Shown piece by piece: positions 43,782-53,400 of a stretch of DNA of 64,000 bases. Position 1 is the stretch's first letter; every line of letters begins with the position of its first letter. The DNA is from PXAP01 sp964421595 (GTDB lineage Bacteria; Bacteroidota; Bacteroidia; Bacteroidales; PUMT01), in contig CAYQXY010000021.1 of NCBI GenBank assembly GCA_964421595.1, forward strand, positions 22,459 through 86,458, in the 5' to 3' direction. The notes under the pieces were generated by a model, which was given only the letters and a program-made list of their open reading frames with translations, was not told the origin of the DNA and did no database searches. A program made the translations under genes and the position numbers.

Positions 43782-46700
43782 ATGTCAGAAGTCATTACAA
43801 CAAAGAGACTTAGTAAAGTAGCAAGGGATTTTAATCTTGGACTGTCCACAATTGTGGATTATCTCAAGAAAAAGGGACATGATATTAGTCTTAATCCAAA
43901 CACTAAGGTTTCAGAAGAACAGTATAACCTGTTATTAAAGGAATACAGCTCTGAGATAAGTGTTAAAAAGGAGTCGGAAAAGATTAGTATGAGGATCGCC
44001 CGCGAAAAGAAAGAGACTATTTCGATTGAGGACAAGGATCAGAAACCTGCTGAAGCAGACGATTCAGACAATGTGGAAACCGAACAGGAATTCCTTGTCA
44101 AAGATACGGCAACAAAAAAAGCAGTTCCTGAACAACCCAGGGTTACCCAGCCAGCACCTGAAAAGGAAAAAGAAAAAGCGAAGGCTGAGCCTGCAGTTGA
44201 AAAGAAACCGGAACCGGCGAAGGAAAAACCAGCTCCAGTAGCGGAGAAACCTGAAAGTACAAAGCCGGAAACAACAAAGCCGGATGATAAAGAAGATGAC
44301 AAGCATAAAACCGGCGTTAAAATTATTGGGAACATTGACCTGGAAGCATTAAACCAGAAAACACGTCCGGATAAAAGAGACAAAAGATCCAAAGAGGAGA
44401 AGCCGGCAAAAGAAGCTCCTGCCAGGGAAGAGGAGAAGGAAGTAATACCTGCTGCCGAAAATAAAGAAACTCCTGAGACAACAGAAAGAGGTGACATAAA
44501 GGAAAAAGAGAAAGAAGTACCTGTAACAGAAAAGGGCAAAACATCAGATGTTCAGGCACAGGGACAGTCAGCCGATACTTCCAAAGAAACCGGCCAAAAG
44601 GATATTCCTGTAACAGAAAAGCCGGAGGATAAACCAGAAAAAACCGTAGAAGAGGCTAAGCCTGAAGCAGCCCCGGAAATTACCAGTGATAAACCGGCAG
44701 ATGTTCCTGAAAAAGAAAAAGCTGAAGAACCCAAACCGGCAGAACCGTCCGCCACTGAGCCGACAGAGAATAAACCTGCCGGAGAAGAATTCTTCAGGCA
44801 TGAAGTGCGTAAATTGACCGGACCCACAGTTGTTGGCAGGATAGACCTTCCTGTCAAAGAGAAGAAAAAGCCTGTGGCTTCATCAAGTGACATGGAACGG
44901 GGTAAGAAAAAGAAAAGGAAGAGGATACGTAAAGATTTCCCGAAAACACCGGCTGATGCGAAAACCACACCCCCTAAGGAGGGAATGGCCCAAACAGCCA
45001 GCGAACAGCAAAAAGCCAAGGCCAGGAAAGCAAAGAAAAGGCCTGTCCGCAATGAAATAAGCGAAGAGGATGTTCAAAAGCAGATCAAGGATACGCTATC
45101 CAGGCTTACTTCCAAGGGAAGCAAATCCAAAGGTTCAAAATACAGGCGCGATAAACGCGATCAGATGAGCCAGAAGCAGCTCGAAGAATCAGAACAACAG
45201 GAACTGGCAAGCAAAATCCTTAAGGTTACAGAATTTGTCACGGTAAATGAGCTTGCTACAATGATGGACGTTCCGGTTACCGATATCATCTCCTCCTGTA
45301 TGAGCCTGGGACTATTTGTATCGATAAACCAGCGTCTTGATGCCGAGACCATTTCACTGGTTGCAGAAGAGTATGATTTCAAAACTGAATTTGTAAGCGT
45401 AGATCTCCAGGAATCAATCACTGACAGTGAAGAAGATGATGAAAGCCTGATGACTGAACGCCCTCCTATTGTTACCGTGATGGGCCATGTTGACCATGGA
45501 AAAACTTCACTCCTTGACTTTATAAGGCATGCAAACGTTATTGCCGGAGAAGCAGGAGGTATTACCCAGCATATTGGAGCGTACAGCGTAGAGCTGGATA
45601 GTGGCAAGACGATAACGTTCCTTGATACACCCGGCCACGAGGCATTTACGGCTATGAGGGCCCGTGGTGCAAGGATAACGGATATTGCAATTATAGTTAT
45701 TGCTGCCGATGACAGCGTGATGCCTCAGACAGTGGAAGCAATCAATCATGCTCATGCCGCCGGAGTTCCAATAGTGTTTGCTATCAATAAAATAGATAAG
45801 CCAGGTGCCAACACCGAGAGGATAAAGCAACAGCTGGCCAACATGAATTTTATGACAGAAGACTGGGGCGGCAAGTACCAGTCGCAGGAAATATCTGCAA
45901 AAAACGGGATAAACATCGAACTGCTGCTGGAAAAAGTTTTACTTGAAGCAGAGATTCTGGAGTTAAGGGCAAATGCACAGAAAAAAGCTGTAGGTACGGT
46001 AGTGGAATCGGAACTGGATAAAGGCAGAGGCTATATTACAACAATACTGGTACAGTCCGGAACACTTAAGATGGGAGATATTGTCCTGGCAGGGACCCAT
46101 TACGGACACGTAAAGGCTATGCATAATGAACGTGGCAAACCTATCAGGGAAGCCGGACCGGCAACTCCGGCCCTGATCCTTGGATTGAACGGAGCTGCCC
46201 AGGCAGGCGATAATTTCAATGTCATGTCGACCGACAGGGAAGCAAGGGATATTGCAAATAAACGCGAGCAACTGCAAAGAGAACAGGGTCTGCGTACCCA
46301 GAAACATATTACTCTTGATGAAATCGGGCGTCGTATTGCTATCGGTAATTTCCAGGAACTTAATGTAATTGTCAAGGGTGATGTAGACGGATCAATCGAA
46401 GCCCTGTCAGATTCGCTTATTAAACTCTCAACAGAAGAAATACAGGTCAGGATTATACATAAGGCTGTGGGTCAGATCTCCGAATCGGATATTTTGCTTG
46501 CAGCAGCTTCAAATGCAATTGTAGTAGGTTTCCAGGTAAGGCCTTCAATGGCGGCAAGAAAACTGGCTGAAAAAGAGGAGATTGACATCAGGCTGTATTC
46601 AATTATTTATGATGCTATAAATGAGATCAGGTCGGCTATGGAAGGAATGCTTTCACCTGAAATAAAAGAAGAGGTAATTGCGACGCTCGAGATAAGGGAA

Positions 46701-46964
46701 ACATTTAAGATTGATAAGGTAGGAACTGTGGCAGGCTGTTTTGTAAAGGATGGTAAAATACACAGGAATACCAAAATTCGTCTAATCCGCGACGGCATAG
46801 TGGTTCATACAGGTGACCTTGGATCGCTTAAACGATTTAAGGACGATGTAAAGGAAGTTAATTCAGGATATGAATGCGGATTGAATATTGCCGGTTACAA
46901 TGACATTAAAGTTGGAGACATAATAGAAGGCTACCGGGAAGTTGAGTATAAAAAGACACTCTAA
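43782..46964 (+). CDS. infB: Translation initiation factor IF-2
   Basis: The 1060-residue protein has a short N-terminal IF2 helix domain (KVARDFNLGLSTIVDYLKKKGHDI). A linker of about 370 residues follows, rich in Lys, Glu, Pro, Ala and Thr. Then comes the GTPase core with GHVDHGKT at 568-575, DTPGHEAF, and NKID, and the C-terminal domains that bind fMet-tRNA. The low-complexity linker has short repeats such as PVTEK, and this makes antisense frames look open. IF-2 places initiator tRNA on the ribosome. Only the linker is unusual in length. Confidence 0.97.
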   Translation: MSEVITTKRLSKVARDFNLGLSTIVDYLKKKGHDISLNPNTKVSEEQYNLLLKEYSSEISVKKESEKISMRIAREKKETISIEDKDQKPAEADDSDNVETEQEFLVKDTATKKAVPEQPRVTQPAPEKEKEKAKAEPAVEKKPEPAKEKPAPVAEKPESTKPETTKPDDKEDDKHKTGVKIIGNIDLEALNQKTRPDKRDKRSKEEKPAKEAPAREEEKEVIPAAENKETPETTERGDIKEKEKEVPVTEKGKTSDVQAQGQSADTSKETGQKDIPVTEKPEDKPEKTVEEAKPEAAPEITSDKPADVPEKEKAEEPKPAEPSATEPTENKPAGEEFFRHEVRKLTGPTVVGRIDLPVKEKKKPVASSSDMERGKKKKRKRIRKDFPKTPADAKTTPPKEGMAQTASEQQKAKARKAKKRPVRNEISEEDVQKQIKDTLSRLTSKGSKSKGSKYRRDKRDQMSQKQLEESEQQELASKILKVTEFVTVNELATMMDVPVTDIISSCMSLGLFVSINQRLDAETISLVAEEYDFKTEFVSVDLQESITDSEEDDESLMTERPPIVTVMGHVDHGKTSLLDFIRHANVIAGEAGGITQHIGAYSVELDSGKTITFLDTPGHEAFTAMRARGARITDIAIIVIAADDSVMPQTVEAINHAHAAGVPIVFAINKIDKPGANTERIKQQLANMNFMTEDWGGKYQSQEISAKNGINIELLLEKVLLEAEILELRANAQKKAVGTVVESELDKGRGYITTILVQSGTLKMGDIVLAGTHYGHVKAMHNERGKPIREAGPATPALILGLNGAAQAGDNFNVMSTDREARDIANKREQLQREQGLRTQKHITLDEIGRRIAIGNFQELNVIVKGDVDGSIEALSDSLIKLSTEEIQVRIIHKAVGQISESDILLAAASNAIVVGFQVRPSMAARKLAEKEEIDIRLYSIIYDAINEIRSAMEGMLSPEIKEEVIATLEIRETFKIDKVGTVAGCFVKDGKIHRNTKIRLIRDGIVVHTGDLGSLKRFKDDVKEVNSGYECGLNIAGYNDIKVGDIIEGYREVEYKKTL

Positions 46965-47007
46965 CCTCCGCGGCAGCAAAAGTTTAACCGGGAAAAGATA
47001 TACCTGA

Positions 47008-47388
47008 TCAGGAATCAATAAGTGACTTGTACTGGTCGGCAGTCAGCAATTCATCAAACTGGCCTGGATCTGACATTTTGATCCTGATCATCCAGCCTTC
47101 ACCATAAGGTTCCTTATTGACAATATCAGGTGTCTCTTCGAGCCTCGGATTGACCTCTGTAATCTCTCCTGAAACGGGCATAAACATATCAGAAACCGTT
47201 TTTACGGCTTCAATTGTTCCAAACACCTCATCCTTGTCGAGGGTTTCACCTTCAGTTTCTATCTCGACAAAAACAACGTCACCAAGTTCTCCCTGGGCAA
47301 ATTCTGTGATTCCTACAACGGCCTCACCGTTTTCTGCACGAACCCATTCATGATCTTTTGTGTACTTTAGTTCAGCGGGAATTTCCAT
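47008..47388 (-). CDS. gcvH: Glycine cleavage system H protein
   Basis: The 126-residue protein has the lipoyl-domain pattern: YTKDHEWVRAENGEAVVGITEFAQ, then FGTIEAVKTVSDMFMPVSGEI with the lipoylated Lys, then NKEPYGEGWMIRIKM. It carries aminomethyl groups between the P and T proteins. No gcvP or gcvT is nearby. It follows sprA, 86 bases downstream, in the order usual for this phylum, and converges on infB with a 43-base gap. Confidence 0.97.
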   Translation of the reverse strand: MEIPAELKYTKDHEWVRAENGEAVVGITEFAQGELGDVVFVEIETEGETLDKDEVFGTIEAVKTVSDMFMPVSGEITEVNPRLEETPDIVNKEPYGEGWMIRIKMSDPGQFDELLTADQYKSLIDS

Positions 47389-47474
47389 AACAGTTTATAT
47401 TTGATGATAATTTAATTAATAATTGCTCATCTTTCAAAAGTAAGCAATTTTTATATATTCCAATCAGATAGAAA

Positions 47475-50400
47475 TCATTGTATCAGTGTAAATCTCAGGC
47501 TGAACCCGACACTTGTATTGGTAGTCGGATAAGACAAGCTTACAATTGGCTTATTTACAACACGGTCAAAGAAAACACGCAGGTCAAAACGATTGCTTAT
47601 CACATAATCGGCAGAAGCATTTATGGAAATAATTGTCTGTCCTGCCGTAGGCTGGATTCCATCTTCGGCCAGACGCCTTACAATTGTTAAATTCTCCCTT
47701 ACGGAGAGGTCGGCGCGAAGGTTCAGGTCGCTCCGTAGTTCTCTCTGGCTGCCTGCAGCCCGGTATATAAGCTGCACATCCCTGAACCTGTAACCTACAC
47801 CCATTATCATCTCCTCGCTCTTTATTTCAGAGATCTGGTTATTGGCAAAACTCAGTGAAACAATCCTTGTTTTGCGGATTTCTGCCCTTGAGGTAAAATT
47901 ATTGTTCCATGTAATATCTACATTGAAGAGCGGATTGAACTGCTCATTAATGGAAACTGAAGATATATCATATTCAGGAGTAAAGCTGCCAGGGCCTCCT
48001 TTTATATTGTCCCTGATATAGCTAAACCCATCTTCTTCGGCAAAGTAGCTAAGGTTTGTAAGGTAGTTGGAGATGCTGTATGTAGAGCGGTAGGCATGAT
48101 TGATATTGGCTGTCTGGATAAACCTGCTCAACAGGGGCACCCTGGATAAGCCATCATATACTACTCTCCAGTTAGGCAGGGGAATAATCGGGAACGTTCT
48201 CAAGGTCACCATTTCAGGATCTGACTTTCCATAAGCCGCAATAAAGGCAGGTATCAATACATCCTGTGAGAGACTGCCATATCCGTCAGGAAAACCTTCA
48301 TCATCAATAACCCCTGGATCATATGTACCTGTACTACCCCGTTCCGAAGCGAGCCGGCGGGCTATGATAATCCGGTACCGGCTGAAATCATCATAAGCTG
48401 ATGAATGATAAGAATCATCACCGGTTGGGCGCTCAAATGCTGTTCGCCATGACATGAAACTCATATTGAAATTCCCGGAATTAAATTTGTTGGCGGCATG
48501 AAAATTCCCACTCCCATCGGCATAATAATATTCCTGCATGTTTTCCACATATGTACGGCTGGCGGTAAGGTCGATCCTAAAACCAGGTATAGGTTCAACA
48601 GTACTCCTGAAATTAAAGGTATTACTGTGTGTCATCATAAATGGTTCATTCAGCGTTGTGTCTGTGGTCAGCCATCCCCTGTTAACAGATTTCCATGCAA
48701 AATCCGGATCCTGATAACCTAAAACAAATGGGAAACCCGGAGCAACAACATCGTTAACCACCTGGGTTCCCAGCCAGTCGGTCCCGGGAAGATATCCATA
48801 CATAATAGTACCGTCGGTATGCGAATAGGAAATCCCGATATTTTTAACAGCCATTACCAGCCTTGAGGCATGTTCTGCAATCCGGGTAAAAACAGTCTGA
48901 TTAATCTGGACATTTCCTTCAACCATTATTGTTGCCCCCTCTATATCCCTATCGACTGTGAAATTTACTCTCCGGTTATCAGCAATTTCAGTTCTTCCCC
49001 TGACCGGCCGCCCCTGGTCATCAAGCACCCGCACAACCACCTCTTCAGTATTGAGATTGTGGTTTATCGCATGTGCCTCATTGGCCTTAAACGATATATT
49101 GCTTCTTTCATACCTGACACGCCGGAATTGTGGTTCGGGAGCCCGGTCAGTTGTAGTTCGCTGTAACTGAGAGGCCCGCTGATTAACCCTCTGCAGGTAG
49201 CCTACCTTGTTATATAAATTGATCATATTGAACTGGCCGTTCAACTGGGTAGTATTGCTGTTTTTAATTATATTCCCAAGGTTTATATCAACGTTCTCGG
49301 GCATGGTCGGACCGGTATCCCATCCGTAATTGGCATTATACCTTGCGGTTATATTAACCCAGTTTAAAATTGGAATTTTATTTATGGGCAAATTATAGGT
49401 CAGGTTGGCAGAATGGTAATACTGAGTGGTACGCCCGAAATTCAGAATATTCACCATTACCGAATCTTTCCAGTGCTGATAACTGCCCGGTTCCCTCTGG
49501 CGGTCGACTATACCTTCAGGCTCATCTATCCTTGCAGTATTTGTGGCAGAAAGTTCAAACCTGAGCTGACGGGTCAGATCGAATTTCATATCATAAAACC
49601 TGTTCCATAGAAAATCCTTCTGATAGGTAGGCAAGATAAGAAAATCAGGGTTATTTATGTTTCTTAGCTGATTAGCCTGGTAATGCCTGCTGAGATCGGT
49701 CCGCAATGAAAGATAGGAAGGACTGTAATAAAAATTAAAATCTCTTATAAGTCTCAGTGCAGGAGATCTGAAAATGCCCCAGTTGCTGAAAGGGGCTACA
49801 TTTTTAGGCTGCGCGGTATAATTGTAGTTAAGGCCTCCGCGGTAATTGCGCTGTACCCGGTAATCAGTATTGATGTTCCTGCCAAAGTATTCGTTAAAGG
49901 AATAACTAAGGGACCAGTTGCTGATATTATAAAACCTTGGTTTTGCCGCAGGCCTTGCTATCTGCACATTGGTAAAATTCAGGCTTTTCCTTTGTGTGTA
50001 ATCCTGGGCAATGTCTCTGATAGAATCCCTTTCCCGTCTTGTATCTGCAGCATTCAATGCATCGCTGAGGGGAACATCAGGATCAAGCGGATTATATTTA
50101 GGGTTAATAAAACCTTCAGAATAACCAAAATACATTGGGATCCTGACTCCTGAGTTCTCCGGAAAGAACTTGCCAAGTTCCAGATTGGTAGAAATATCAT
50201 ATTGATTGATCTGCTCCTGCAGTCTCTCATTTACCTTTTTGTCAATACTGCCAAATCCCGGCTGACTGGTTGAACCGGCAAATGTAAGCGTGCCAAGGTC
50301 AGCCAGTCTCGCGGTCAGCCGGGCATTGGCGGCCCAGCCTCCTTCCTCATTAAAATTGGTCAGGCGCAATTCATTCACCCATATCTCTCCCGATTTTGGC

Positions 50401-53400
50401 AAGCCGTCATCACCAGCAACCGGATTTGTGTTGAGTGCCGGATTGCGAATCCCGATCATCATGGTCCGCACATTACTCAGATTCGGATTTCCGACTACCC
50501 TTACCATGTTACCACCGTCCATCTGAGTAAATACGGTAGATATGGTAATATTCGAGCCGGCGGTTTTCATTGCTGAATTCCTTGCCTGCTTAAGGTTCTG
50601 AAAGATATCAAGCTCTATATCCAGCCGGTTCTCCTCAGGCCATACAATCACCCTGTCGCCCTCCCTGTTATTGTCGTACCTCCCGGGGGGGGTCACCTTC
50701 AACGGTATCTCATATTCATAATAATTGTTCCTGTAGTCAGTACCCAGCCGGATGAACATTGTCAGTTCACCGTCATTTAGCTGATCACCGGTTAGCGCTG
50801 CCGCATGCACTTCCATCTGGATCTTTCTGTACTGCCTTATATCAAGATTAAGATTCTTGAAGGCAGCCCTGGCATCACCATCTTCCAGTCTCTCAACCTT
50901 GAGCACCATCGATTGTTCATTAAGCTGCTGCAGCTGGGGATTTGTCGGATCAATCACCCTGTCTATGCCCGGGGGCAGGACATAATTAACCGGAGTCTTA
51001 CTTGCATTCTCTTCAATATTGACTGCCGAAATATCGAACGATCCCGGAGAAGGTTCGGGATAAGCGAGGCCTTCCTGACCTTCGAGAAGGGAAAGATTAT
51101 ATTGCCTCCAGTCACTTCGAACAAGATCAAGTTGGGCAAACCTCATAACTACAGGATCGTCAAAGCCTGCAAGGAACATTCGCATAAAACGGATTGATTT
51201 AAAATCCTGTATCGGACCAACAATTCTCTCATAATCTGACAATGGTATTTTAAACTGGTACCAGTTAACAGAAGATTGCTCCCCGTTGGGGAATTTAACT
51301 GAGGTTCGTATGGAGTCTACAACATAATTATGTCCTACCCTGAGATCTTCAGGCCTGATACTTACCCTGTACTGATAGTATGACTCTGATTTATTCAGTG
51401 TGTTGTCACGGTTGAGATCTTCAGTATTTGGCAATGTAGTGGCAGAGGTAGGAAAAGACTCGGGAGATTGCTGAGACGTGGGGGAGTTTCCTTCCATTCC
51501 ATTATAATACATGTACCTGGTAAGAATATCAGCCTCGTCGGCATCCCATTCACGACCCCTGAAATACCTGTAGTTATCGCTCGAAGGATCTTCCCATGCA
51601 TTGGTAAAAGCCGGCGAATCCTGTCCGAAGATATTTGCAATTTCATCTATAAAATCAGAGAAAAACGAACGCTCATCAACCGTACGCAGGCCGTTTAGTC
51701 CTACATCCTGAAATTCCCGGGCTTGCGGATTGTTATCAAAGGCGTTGACAAGTGATTGCTGGGTTGGCACCCTGCCCCAGGCTGTAGTGTCGACATCAGC
51801 AACTTCCTCGCCAACCGGCAAACCGTTTTCAAAGCTTTTCCGGCCATCCTTCAATATATCTTCTGAAACACTTCCAAGATTAATATAAAAATCGCCGCCA
51901 TCATGCTGTTCAGCCTCTACAAACGGATCCATAAGCCAGAATTCAACATATTCAATATTTGCTGCCTCAAAATCGGTAGTATAGAGTGATCGCATAATCC
52001 CCCCCCACCTGCTTGCCGGGTTCAGAAGACGCCCGTTGGCATCAATACCTGATGAAAACTGGGATGGCTGCACATCATAATTGTATGGCCCCCTGATTTG
52101 AGGATAATAGGCAAGATTCAATACAGGAATATTGGTAGGTATTCCGCTGGGAGTTTCCCTTGCGGGGAAAAGTTCGCGCTCGAAAACCTCCCTGACAAGA
52201 TGACTTGACTGCAAATCAGGGTTGTTCTTTATATGAGCAGGGGTGGCAGATGTGTTTCTCAGGAACAGAGGATCTATTACATACCATGACAGGAGTGCAC
52301 GGTTGGAGCCATATGCCAGGTCATTGGTCAGCGATGACTCCGGGAACATCGGCTGACCTTCCGGGGTGCTTGAAATTACCCAGGCACTTGGCGTTTTAAG
52401 GTCGATGGTTGTCTTGGTCGCCTCAAAATCGTCTATGTAGGAAACACCTGCGCTTCCCAGTGCCCTCGAGTGACCGGGTATAAGGTGGGCAAATTCACCC
52501 TGGAAAAAAATACTCGAAGTCTCCCTGGTCTCAATAAAAGGCAGCCGGTCTATTAAATTTGTAAGAAACCGCGAATCTCTGCGGTAGGATGTATTTAATC
52601 CCCAGATCGTATTGGAAATTGGTTCATCGCCAAAATTAACTTTCTGAGTAAGTGGCCTTTCTGTCAGATTAAGAATCGTTGCCCCGATATTAAAATTATC
52701 GGATATCCTGTAATCAAGGTGTGACCCTATCAGTGTTTTTGTCTGAATATTGAAAAGCGACTGGCTCTCAAGAGATATCCTTATTGGTGTTTCAGATTCA
52801 AGAAGGCCCTGATTTATTATCTGAACCCGTCCCAGCGTATAATCAACCGTATAGTCTATGTTCTCAACAAGCTGGACACCTCCGGCAGTAACGTTTACCG
52901 ATCCCCGGGGTACGTTCATTGCATTCAGGGGGATTTCTGACCCGGACGTGGACTGGTACGTGCCTGAGAGTTTAAATTTGTTTTTCTCTGCAACCTGCCT
53001 TGCCCTGGTTATTGTAGAATCATACAGTTCCTGGAATACATAACGGTTGGCAATGGCATCATCATTGAATTTCCTTCTTAGATGAGACCCAAAAGGCTCA
53101 AGCACGGGAAAGATTATCCGTCCGTTGGAAGAGTTTACTGTGATGCCCTCAATGTAGTCAAACATTCCGTCAGGATAAGGATCCAGCTGGGAATTGAGAT
53201 TATCAAGGTTCATAACACTAAGTAGAGTCTGTTCTCTGAAACTTCCCTCGGGAATATAATTCAGGGCATTCCCTGTCTGGTCATCCTGGTACATTACATT
53301 AAGTACGAAATCTTCCCGGTTGATCTGCCATGCTCCTATCGAATATATGTTCTTCATCATCAGGTCCCAGGTCGGGAGCAAAGGAGTAAGGTTGGTTCCT

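Noticed and set aside
44039..45052. Two long frames antisense to the infB linker
   Set aside because: They come from the GAA/AAA/CCx-rich linker, which reads as Ser/Phe/Leu-rich on the other strand.
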